A stretch of DNA of 64,000 bases from Mycocentrospora acerina (taxonomy: Eukaryota; Ascomycota; Dothideomycetes; Pleosporales). Both the position numbers and the translations under genes were made by a program. The notes under the pieces were generated by a model. That model did not search any database. It had not been told where the DNA came from and saw only the letters and a program-made list of their open reading frames with translations. Positions 44,094 through 53,344 of this stretch are shown piece by piece; the stretch's first letter is position 1; every line of letters starts with the position of its first letter. The DNA is taken from positions 372,001 to 436,000 of the forward strand of contig JAKUHH010000201.1 of assembly GCA_022701365.1 (NCBI GenBank), read 5' to 3'.

Positions 44094-46056
44094 ATGTCGT
44101 CTGGAAACCCCTTCCGCGCATCCCTCTCCCTCCCCCATGCTCCCCCCTCGCCTGTTCCGCAGGCTGCTCTGAGCATTGCAGACCACACATCTGAGACTCG
44201 CGAACATGGTATATTTTTTTGCCTTGGCTTGATGCATTGCCTGGAGACGGAGGGGTAACTGTATGACAGTGCTCGAAGACGCCGCTTCATCGCCGCTCCG
44301 CACAAAGAAGCATGTCCGCATAGAATCGTCCACCATCTCCATCCCTCCGCATCCGGACGTCGACAACGCGTACGGTGCACACCAAGACGCCTTCGCGCCG
44401 TCACCAAGTGCAAGCAATTCTGTTAGATCGTCGCTTGCAGTGCGCTCTGCTGGCCTGCCCAACAGAAACATGAGCGCCGACGTGTACAGCGCTGGGGCTG
44501 CAAGGGGCTATGGAATGGCTGCACACGACGCATGGGCGGGCTCGAGGACGGGCCCTGGAACATCACAGCCAGTGGCCTATACGAGCGCAGTCCCCGCAAA
44601 CCCGTTTTCGCGGACGTTGGCCACGCTCGAACCGCAAGAGCAGGTAAACGGCGCGGGGCGGACCACTGCGGAAAGAGCGATCCAGACGAACAACAGAGCA
44701 TCGCTAGATGTAGAAAGCTTCAAGAACCTGCTCTTGACGGGCAGGCCAAGTCCGCGTTCATCCGGCCAGTCGTCACAAATTAATACCACATCGAGTATCT
44801 TGAGCGCTCCCATATTTGAGAGCAGCAGTAGCACAGACACATCATCAATATCGCGGCAATCATTATTCGACCACACTCACGAAGCACACGCCGAGTCGCC
44901 GCGGACATCGTACGAGATGGCAGCTTCAGACGAGGATGAAAGGGCTGGGTTGGCGTCCGAGGTGAAGAAGGGCAGGAGGAAACCACCGCCTGCACCAAAG
45001 CCCCGTCACGGTAAGCCCGTAGCACCGCGACAACCGCAGGTCGTATCATTTGAAGATTTCTCTGCCAATGAGCCTGTGCCAGTTCCCGTGTCGAGGCAGA
45101 ACAGCTCAGAAATCAACAAGCCGCTTCCACCCACTCCAATCGCATCAGCACCATCTCTCCATATCGACACACAAAGCAGCACACAAAACCAGCCAGTACC
45201 AGTGGAGCTCAAAATCAGTGATACACCGAGCACGTCGGATGTTCTGCAATCTCAGAAGAGGGCGCCTCCGCCTGTACCTCTGGCCCGTCGACAGAGCCAA
45301 CTCCGAACCACCGGGACAAGCAACCGACAGAGGAGCAGCTCGAATATCACCACGTCGTCACAGATGTCATTTGATGCTATTCTTCCAAGTCCCACTCCTA
45401 GCTCCATCGACCCAATGTCGAACATCAAGTCACCGCCTCCTCCCCCACCTCACAGACATGGAGCGCGACTTGCTGGAATAGGCACATCCAGCGCAAACTC
45501 CTCAAATACAGAGCTTCCTCAACGCTCAACCTCAACTCGGACTGTGGCTTCTTCGCAAGAACCCTCCTTATCCCGCAGAAGCACGATAGAATCGAATTCT
45601 CCACCACGAGTACCTGGAGTTAACCGCACCTCATCCATATCATCAACTCGCAACCCACATAGAACCATCTCTGGTGAGAGCGCGGGAAGTGCAGTTCAAT
45701 CACCCCCACCGCTCCCTCCGCCTCGACGTCGTCAATCTGCTCGCTCAAGCCTCGACCAACAGCGCCCTCCCTACCCACCCCCGTCTCCCACAGAGAGTCG
45801 CCGTACCAGTATCGAGAACAGGCGGACTAGCGTTGCTAGCGAGAGCTCGCTGAGACACACATACGTGCCCGCAGACGAAAAGTTTCCAGCAAGCGAATAT
45901 GCGCTGTACTCGCCGAGGGAAGAAGCCGAAATTATCCTGGGCGAAGATCCCAAGACGGAAGAGGAGAGGAAGGATTCAAACAAAATCCTTGACGATATGG
46001 AGAAGTTTCAGCGCGAGATTGATGAACTGCGGGCAAAATTCACAAAGGCGGCGTAG
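44094..46056 (+). CDS. Proline-rich, largely disordered protein with conserved C-terminal helix
   Basis: Exons are 44094-44208 and 44270-46056 (intron 61 nt), giving 633 residues. I do not recognise the family. It begins MSSGNPFRASLSLPHAPP with an NPF motif, and has basic and polyproline stretches able to bind SH3 or EVH1 domains (RKPPPAPKPRHGKP, INKPLPPTPIAS, SPPPPPPHRH, PPPLPPPRRRQS). Ser/Thr-rich linkers carry many RxxS sites. The C-terminus is different: EYALYSPREEAEIILG and DSNKILDDMEKFQREIDEL form a charged amphipathic helix, probably a coiled coil. The pattern suggests an endocytic or actin-patch scaffold; this is inference. Confidence 0.8.
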
Positions 46057-46764
46057 TGCGTCGCTTGATTGCGAGTGGTGTTGCTGTGGAAGTATCAACT
46101 ACTAGGGATATGGCGAGCATATGCATGGACGAGGAGTCATCGACGTGTTGGAGAGTGGAGGTACATTATTTGGATAGAACAAAGAGGGAGGAAGAGAGTG
46201 TGAGAATTGGGTTCTCACGCATCTGGTGCAGCGGCTATGCATTATAAGCCACCATTTCTACATTGAGTCTCAAATTTTCTTCTCAATACCATTTCAATCG
46301 TTCGCATATATCTATCTCATAGTGAAGAAATTGGCCAAGCTCCACTCATCAAACTTCTCGTGTGGTCCATCATTTTCTATTCCCTTTTCGCGGCCCACGG
46401 CTACCTCTACCCATCTTGCAATAGACGCCCGTATTACCACATGAATGAGACAAACACAAAAGGGAGAACCAAGGTCACAGCAAGAAATACCACATTACAA
46501 GGACTATCAGTACCAAGACCAGTGACTTTGTCACTTTTTCATTGATTACAGTAAGATGCTGCGAGCATGCTAATCATGCGCAAGCTGTTCATCAATGATA
46601 AACCCATCCCCCAAAATTCCACCCAATAAAGGTCAGAAACAGTTCCATACATGTGCCTGCCCTCACGACAGATCATCAAGTAAGATGGACGCATTCATAG
46701 AAGGCTCCACGTGTATCCTAACGATACCGACGAAACAAATGTAAGGCAGTGTGCGGAAACATGT
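46057..46764. other. Intergenic between convergent genes
   Basis: 708 bp of 3' flank on both sides. No coding signal. Confidence 0.45.
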
Positions 46765-47375
46765 CTAGACGACAGCCAGAGCTGCGTTCAGAATGGCACC
46801 GGCAGCAAACAGTGAGCCCAACCCAATATACGGAGTAGCGAGGACTGCTCCAGCAGTTGACACAGTGACAGGCGTGCTGGTAGACGAAGTGGGACGCGTC
46901 ACAGCAGCCGTCGAAGAGTGATGCGTAGTCGTACCGGGAGCAGACACACCAGAAGAGGAACCAGGCACGACAGTCAGTCCAGAAGAAGGCGCAGGAGGAG
47001 CTCCAGGCTGTCCAGAAGATGAGGCGGGGACAACGGGCGGAACTCCAGTGTTGACGGATGTGGCAGGCGGAGCAATGGTAGTGGGAGTGGGAGCTCCAGG
47101 CGGAGGGCTCAAAGGAGCAGTTGCCGTCGACTCAACCAAAGTGGCTGGGGGAGGAACACAAGACACGACCTCGTAGGACGATGCCGATGAAGTGGGAACC
47201 GGGAGGCCAGGCGGACCGCATTCCTTGACAGTCACAGTGACGGTGACAGCGGGAGCACAGGCTAGAGGGTACGTCAGCTTTGGATACACAGCACAACTGA
47301 CGTCGATTTACTGTCATGGGCGACAACGCTGGAGGCAAGCGCAGCAGCGAGTGCGAGAATCTTGAAGCCGTGCAT
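46765..47375 (-). CDS. Predicted GPI-anchored cell-surface protein
   Basis: Exons are 47375-47312 and 47261-46765 (intron 50 nt), giving 186 residues. The first exon encodes a classic signal peptide (MHGFKILALAAALASSVVA). The mature part starts with a Cys/Val/Thr segment (CAPAVTVTVTVKEC), then a Pro/Ser/Thr-rich stalk (about 45-160), and ends with a hydrophobic tail (GLGSLFAAGAILNAALAVV), which looks like a GPI attachment signal. The stalk would be heavily O-glycosylated. No enzyme domain is present. The signal peptide is on its own exon, as in the neighbouring divergent gene. Confidence 0.82.
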
Positions 47376-48232
47376 GTTGATAGCGGTAAGCTGTTGGTTC
47401 GTGTGGATGCAATAGAGCTGAATTGAAGTATGTTGCAATTGAAGTGATGCAGTCCAGAGAATAGACAGTTGCAGGAGGTGCCGTTGAAAATTAATGGAGT
47501 TTGTGGGTCTGAGCAGTTTATATGCAGCACAGGCGAGGGTACCGATCACACGTTCCGTTTGCAGGCAAAGGAAAAATTTGCAAAGGTTGCCTGGGCAGCA
47601 ATGGAAAGTCGAGGTGAAGGACAGCACGAGAGATTGGCATCGACTCCGGCACACTGTTTAAGTAGGCGGGCAAGAGTACCCAGTGTCACCGCCTTGCTGG
47701 TCGGATGCTCTGACTTGGCTCCATCCGGGGTAACACAGTTGCATGCAGCCTAACGAGCCTAATTGAGCCAGCGCTTCGGCCTCCACTCATCTTCTCTTGT
47801 GCTATTGCATTTATAATATAGCTCTGGGACTTGGTTCCTTTGTGGGACGGGACTGCTTTGAGGACCAGAGTGAAGATAGCTTCACGTGCAATCCTTCACC
47901 ATTCGTCCGCAATGACGACTTGTTCGATTTTTTATCAAATGAGGCAATTACAATCGCCTAGATCTGATGAAGGTACCAACCACGCGCTCATTTATCCAAT
48001 GTTTGTTTGTTTATGCTTAACAGCGCGCTTTCCCGCGTTGTTGAATCGATAGCTTGGCAAATACTTGCCTCCGAGTAAGTATCGTTAGACTCTTTAACTA
48101 CTTCTTCTCACCTCCAACTTGATATACCCATCATCTTCAATTTCGTTTCTCACACGTCTCCAACTTGTTGATTTCTCTGTCTTCCAAACACACTCCTTTA
48201 GCCTTCCGCATCACTCCCACTCTCGTCCCATC
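47376..48232. promoter_or_regulatory. Divergent intergenic region between two surface-protein genes
   Basis: 857 bp between opposed starts of two GPI-type protein genes, so control may be shared. A pyrimidine-rich leader (CT-rich, 48100-48230) precedes the mucin-like gene. No specific factor site is claimed. Confidence 0.4.
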
Positions 48233-50011
48233 ATGAAGCTACTTCAGCTTGCCGCCCTTGGTGGTGCTGCCTATGCTATTCAACCTCTCTTGAGCCCCAA
48301 TGGTCAGTAAACGCTTATCCGCTCTCAACTACTTCGGCCCTCGCTATCCAATCTGCAGCCTTTCACTCCTTTCATCTTCGGCTGTTCTGACTCTTGCTGC
48401 AGTCGTTCGTCGTCAGACTGATCCGGTCATAACTTCGGTCGTATATGCTACGTCGACATACACGATCACTAAGTGTGCCGCGTCTGTCAGCAACTGCCCA
48501 GCTAGTTCTACGGTTGTTGAGACGTCGACTACTGTTATGAGCATTACGACCACCATCTGCCCAGTCTCTACGACTCCTGGCTATCTAACTCTTTCTTCAA
48601 AGATTGGTTCATCTCTTCCCGTGAGTTCAGCTCTTCCAGCGGGCTCCTCGGTCGATGTCTCAGTCAGCGTCTTCCCGCCGTCTCCAACTGCCCCTGTGTC
48701 TCTCCCGGGAACCACAGGCAGCCTGACGGACTCTGTTCCGACCTCCTTTCTGTCAGTTAGTCAAGGATCCTCCAGCAACTATGTCCCTGGATTGTCTAAA
48801 AGCACTCTATCTACCATCTCATCAGCAGATTTCACGATCAGCACCATCTCCGGACTTCTGACAGCCTCAATGTCACTCTCAGTGACTACAGGCACTGACC
48901 CTATGTCCACTTCGTTCTCATCAACAATTCATGTGTCCTCAAGTGGCCACATTCCTCCCCAATCTTCCACAAACGCTGTTCCAACTGGCAGCCTCACGGA
49001 CTCTGTTTCAACTTCGTTCCCACCAGGCATTTCCAAGTCCCCAAGCAGTCACACTACCCCTCTGCCTTCAACAAGCGCTCTGCCTACCCAGGTTATCCCT
49101 TCTTCGGGTGTCGGCACTGGCACAGACGCAATTTCTAACTCGGTTACTACTCCATCAAGTGGACACACTGTATCATCTGCATCGACTAACACGGCTCCTT
49201 CTGCAACTGATGCTGCCTCTATATCGGGCAGGCCCTCGTCCAGTGCATATGAGACTCTTCCGGGATCAGTCAGCAGCTCTGCGATTCCATCCAACACCAA
49301 TACAGACTCCATTCCTACTTCATTCCCTGTACAACCATCTGGCTCGAGCTCAGGCTCCGCTGGTTCATCATCAAGCCGCCATCTCACTGCATCGAATACC
49401 GACGCCGTCCCAACTTCGCTTGCCTCTTTGTCCGACCCAGGCTCTTCAACAGCGGCCCCTACGGAGGGGGCGTCAAGTTCGGCTACAGTCAACTCCTCTA
49501 AATACCCCTCGATTGTGCCATCTGACTCTCTCAGCACTATTTCTGGCTCGCAGCCTGTTGCGACATCTGCAAGCTCGGGGTTCGCCTACCCGCCATCTCC
49601 AGCTGAAAGCAGATCTTCTGTCACTAGGAGCACTACTAGAATTACGAGCTATCTAACACAGACTATGACTTCTATCATCACTGCGAAGCCTTCTGTCAGT
49701 AACGGTCTCACCACCGGTCCCAATACAGTGTCTAACACGGAAGCCTTGCCTACGAGTCTTCCCTCTGGAGGCACCGCAATTGCATCTGGATCTGGGCAAG
49801 TTTTGACACTTGCATTATCTGTCTATTACCACTTTTTTGCTGACCCTTGATGAACAGTTACCCGTATCCGTCGAGAAGTGTCAACGGCACCATTGTCGCC
49901 CCCAAGCCCTCGTATGTGGAGGTTCCTGTCAACATGGGCCAAATCGTGGGCGCTGGTAAGAGCTCAATTGCGGCTATTGTCGTCGCCCTTGCATTTGCTC
50001 ACTTTGCTTGA
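48233..50011 (+). CDS. Mucin-like Ser/Thr-rich GPI-anchored cell wall protein
   Basis: Exons are 48233-48302, 48403-49795 and 49858-50011, giving 538 residues; the introns are 100 nt (donor GTCAGT) and 62 nt. The second intron uses a GC donor (GCAAGT): no GT donor at a plausible site joins the frames, and reading through gives a stop at 49848. With the GC-AG intron the protein ends GQIVGAGKSSIAAIVVALAF plus AHFA, a GPI signal. The N-terminus has a signal peptide (LLQLAALGGAAYA), a possible Kex2 site RR, and a Cys module (YTITKCAASVSNCPASS..TTTICPVS). The long Ser/Thr region has degenerate repeats of the form D(A/S)(V/I)(P/S)TS(F/L). It is likely a glycosylated wall or adhesion protein. Confidence 0.83.
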
Positions 50012-50707
50012 GCTGGGTAAGTCCAAGGTCTGACATTGATCATGGACGGCACATTGTCACATCGATGGTTGAGGCTGGCGGGACGATTTTGAGTTTTCAT
50101 CACGAGGGTTTAAAGCATTTTCCGAGAAACATATCTCTGCTTGCATACTTATGATGTATTTGACGGGTAGTGGAAGGCAGAAGACTTTTTCTGGGCGGGT
50201 TGTCTTTATCTGGACATGTTTTTCTTGATATGTTTCGAGATATGCACAGCCAGCACGCAGTCAGTATATAATACAGAACAAGTTCTACTACGGCCACCGA
50301 GACATGTTCTGCTTAGTCTTGTGGTGATGTGTAATGTTTGATGAGCGAAGTGGGGATTAGAGGTGCTGTCTGATCAAGCTTTGGGGTGGTGATGGTGGGC
50401 CAATGGGTGACTAGACCGCTTCAGTAGCTAGTGTGCACTACTCCGACATCGCGGATGAAATTGCGACATGAAGGTCTTGGGCGGAAGTAAGGTTCCCCGC
50501 AGAAAGGGTTCTCACGAAAAAAAAGATTTTTGAATTGCGGGGGGATTTTACTACACCAACGAAACATTGAGGTAGCCGACGAATCCTCTTGACTTTTCGA
50601 ATATTCACATTCCCATCGACGACATTGAGAAAGCGAGGAGAAGAAGAAAAAGAAAAAAAAAGGCAAAAGCACAGCATTCACTTCAATTCAATTTTTTTTA
50701 AAAAAAA
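50012..50707. other. Intergenic, no gene recognised
   Basis: The 3' flank of the mucin-like gene and the promoter of the homocysteine methyltransferase, ending in T8 and A9 runs right before the ATG. No coding signal. Confidence 0.45.
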
Positions 50708-51724
50708 ATGGCCTCTCCATCCCAACCCGCGGCTTTGTCCTCGCACTTCCCGCTCCAGACGCCCATCATCATCGACGGAGCACTAGCAACCTACCTGGAG
50801 ACACTAGGCGCCGACATCTCTGGCTCCCTCTGGTCGGCCGACATTCTGATCAAAGACCCGGAAGTGATTAAACGGGCGCATGTGGACTATTTCCGCGCCG
50901 GAGCCAACATTGCGATTACAGCGAGTTACCAGGCGAGCGTGCCAGGGCTGGTGGGCCACCTGGGGATTAGCGAGGGCGAGGCCAAGGGGCTGGTGAGGAG
51001 GAGTGTGGAGGTTGCGAGGGGGGCGAGGGAGGATATTCTTGCGGAGAGGGCGAGTGCAAAGGCAAAAGCAGAGGGAGAAGAATTTGAGACTGATGATGGA
51101 ATCACGAGGGATATGTGGATTGCGGGTAGTGTGGGGCCGTATGGGGCGTGGCTTGCGGATGGGAGCGAGTACCGCGGGGACTATGTGGTGGAGAAGGAGG
51201 CGATGAAGGATTTCCACCGGGGCAGGATCGAGGCGCTGGTGGAGGCTGGGGTGGATTTGCTTGCGTGCGAGACGATTCCGCAGGTGCGGGAGGTGGAGGC
51301 GTTGGTGGAGTTGCTGCAGGAGGAGTTTGCGGGCGTGGAGGCGTGGTTTACGTTTACGCTGAGGGATGGGGCGCATATTGCGGATGGGACGGGGCTGGCG
51401 GCGTTGGTGGAGTTGCTGAGGCCTGTGAAGCAGGTTGTTGCGATTGGGGTGAATTGCGTGGCGGATGATGTGGGGTTGGAGGCGTTGAAAGTGTTGCAGG
51501 GGTTGTGGGGCAGGGACAGGGGCGAGTTGGTCATGTATCCTAATTCTGGGGAGAAGTGGAATGCTGGGGCAAGGGAGTGGGAGGGGAAGAGGAGTGAGGG
51601 AGGGGAGTTGAGGGGCAAGGTGAGGGAGTGGTGGGGAGTCGGGGCAGGGCTTGTGGGGGGGTGCTGCAGGACGACGCCTGAGGACATTAGCGTGATGAGG
51701 GAGGTGTTGGCGAAAAAGGAGTAA
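50708..51724 (+). CDS. Homocysteine S-methyltransferase (Mht1/Sam4 type)
   Basis: A single-exon protein of 338 residues. It transfers a methyl group from S-methylmethionine or S-adenosylmethionine to homocysteine, making methionine. Seen: IIIDGALATYLETLGADI at the start, SADILIKDPEVIKRAHVDYF, ITASYQAS, AGSVGPYGAWLADGSEY, DLLACETIPQ, and the zinc cysteines in IGVNC and GGCCRTTPEDI. The second half is coded by very G-rich triplets, so that the opposite strand is also open for about 310 codons; this is a composition effect. The ATG follows an A9 run. Confidence 0.94.
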   Translation: MASPSQPAALSSHFPLQTPIIIDGALATYLETLGADISGSLWSADILIKDPEVIKRAHVDYFRAGANIAITASYQASVPGLVGHLGISEGEAKGLVRRSVEVARGAREDILAERASAKAKAEGEEFETDDGITRDMWIAGSVGPYGAWLADGSEYRGDYVVEKEAMKDFHRGRIEALVEAGVDLLACETIPQVREVEALVELLQEEFAGVEAWFTFTLRDGAHIADGTGLAALVELLRPVKQVVAIGVNCVADDVGLEALKVLQGLWGRDRGELVMYPNSGEKWNAGAREWEGKRSEGGELRGKVREWWGVGAGLVGGCCRTTPEDISVMREVLAKKE

Positions 51725-52175
51725 AGAGCCGCACAAGTTGGGAGAGGGATTTTTGAAGAGGAAGACATGTATTAAATTTGCTGTATAGTTGACTAGCTCT
51801 TAGGATTTGTGGCCCTTTTTGTTTAAAGTTTATGGGTGTTGGTTAGGATGGTTGTATTTCGAGTCACCCTGATGGGTTTGTATATACAATTGTGTCCCTC
51901 CTTCTGCGCGCCCTTATATTTACTCCTCTCAACGTCGATTGCCTCGGATCTCCAAGCACAGATGGCGTGGAGCTGTCATCTTCCAACTACACTCGGTGTC
52001 GCAGTACCTTTTGTACGGCTTTGCACATGGCACTTGACTGTTTTCAGATTTTCAATCTGAAAAGGCCTCGCTGTGTCCAGCACTATCCTGGTCTGTCTAG
52101 CGCGTCTCAGGCCCAACCCAGCCAGTGCATCTGTGGGGTATCATTTATGTTTCCAAGTCCTCCACGTCTCGTTGT
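51725..52175. other. Intergenic between convergent genes
   Basis: 451 bp. Only short frames; 3' flanks of the methyltransferase and MED11-like genes. Confidence 0.45.
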
Positions 52176-52778
52176 TCAGCCATCAACGATCATGTCTTCT
52201 CCATTTACAAGTCCCTCACTCCTCTTCATCAACTCCTCCAACACCGCCTTGACCCTGTCTAGCGTATCCTCCCCACCCACCTGGCCCAATGCAGCCCTCG
52301 CATTCAGGACGCCCACATCAAAATCGCCATAGCCTCCATTCTTGACGCCCGCCTCAGAATCCCTCGGCCTGTCGTCCTGGCCGTCGACAGCGCGGGGTTG
52401 GGCAGCCGTGTAGCGTTGATGGGTAGCGGGGATGACGCCGTGCTTCTCCAACTCCTCAATCTGAGTGATGAGCTCCTCGCGCAAGATGTTGGTCATCATC
52501 ATGACGGTGCCCATTGCTTCTCGTAGGGCGATCTGGCGTGCGAGCATCGTGTCGGGCTGGCCCTGCTGCTTCTCCGTGTGGATGGGGTTGTTTGTGAGCT
52601 GGGTGAGGGCGGTTGCAAAGTAGGTCAACATGGTGGGCAGATGCTCATTGAGGCGGCTGAGATGGCGGATGTTGGAGGCGGCGATTTGGCGGTAGGTTTG
52701 GGGTTCCTGGGATTCTTGGGGTTTGGGGGGCTCCTGGGGAGGTGGAGTGGGTGCTGGCTGGGGGGGTTCGGCAGACAT
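52176..52778 (-). CDS. MED11: Probable Mediator subunit 11 (MED11-like)
   Basis: A single-exon protein of 200 residues. After a Pro/Gln-rich start comes a helical core: NIRHLSRLNEHLPTMLTYF, ATALTQLTNNPI, and MMMTNILREELITQIEELEK followed by HGVIP. The order of helices (a short helix with L-x2-L-x2-I/L spacing, an alanine-rich helix, then a long RxxLxxQIxxLExxGI helix) is that of MED11, a head-module subunit pairing with MED22. The C-terminal third is less conserved (GYGDFDVGVLNARAA and EDTLDRVKAVLEEL). Another short helical protein family is possible; confidence is moderate. It is divergent from TAF5. Confidence 0.6.
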   Translation of the reverse strand: MSAEPPQPAPTPPPQEPPKPQESQEPQTYRQIAASNIRHLSRLNEHLPTMLTYFATALTQLTNNPIHTEKQQGQPDTMLARQIALREAMGTVMMMTNILREELITQIEELEKHGVIPATHQRYTAAQPRAVDGQDDRPRDSEAGVKNGGYGDFDVGVLNARAALGQVGGEDTLDRVKAVLEELMKRSEGLVNGEDMIVDG

Positions 52779-52817
52779 TGTCGAGCAGAAGTGGAATGAG
52801 AGACGAGTCGGGGTTGA

Positions 52818-52872
52818 GTGTGAGGTGGGCGTGAGGTGGGCGTGAGGTGAGTAAGAGGTGAGTGTGAGGTGA
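52818..52872. repeat. Imperfect tandem repeat of GTGAGGTG units
   Basis: About five copies of a roughly 10-11-base unit built on gtgaggtg (gtgaggtgggc, gtgaggtgggc, gtgaggtgagt, aagaggtgagt, gtgaggtgaat). It lies just upstream of the MED11-like ATG. Confidence 0.75.
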
Positions 52873-53266
52873 ATCGGGGTTGAATGAGAGGAGAGTAAGA
52901 ATCGAGTGCGAGGCGAGGGGGAGAAAACAAGCTACACGCAACGCGAGGGCAACACGAACCCTGGCCAAGTCATGTGAGGGGACGGGCGGTGATCAAGCTC
53001 CAGCTGCAGCTCCGCAGTGGGGCGCGCGTCTGCCTCTCGCTAGCGCCAGGTCGAGCTCCGGCTGCACTTGGACGCGGACTGCGCTTGGACGTGGACTTGG
53101 ACTGCACTTGGACTGCACTGGCACTGGCACCTGCACCTGCACTTGCCGCCCACACGACCCATTGCAACGCGACCACGGCCTTGTCGCCGCCCCTCGACGC
53201 GCATTCCCTCGCCCGCCCAGCCGGCGCATACCACACCCACCCAAGCTCTCGCCAGCCACCGATGCG

Positions 53267-53320
53267 CAACACGCCAGTCGCATCCAACACGCCGGTCGCA
53301 TCCAACAACCCAGTCGCACG
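53267..53320. repeat. Three tandem copies of an 18-bp unit upstream of TAF5
   Basis: The units caacacgccagtcgcatc (53267-53284), caacacgccggtcgcatc (53285-53302) and a diverged third copy (53303-53320) end 24 bases before the TAF5 ATG. The first two differ at one base. Confidence 0.85.
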
Positions 53321-53344
53321 CTGTAAAAGACACACACACACAAC

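Larger units (their letters stand above)
52779..53344. promoter_or_regulatory. GC-rich divergent promoter between MED11-like and TAF5, with repeats
   Basis: 566 bp, rich in short tandem repeats (listed separately). Several overlapping frames are open because of the GC-rich repeats; none has family features. A CA run (53332-53343) precedes the TAF5 ATG. Confidence 0.5.

Noticed and set aside
48931..49656. Alternate frame (241 codons) inside the mucin-like gene
   Set aside because: Shifted reading of a low-complexity Ser/Thr-rich coding region; no domain.
50804..51736. Minus-strand frame (310 codons), Arg/His/Pro-rich
   Set aside because: Explained by G-rich codons of the homocysteine methyltransferase on the other strand.
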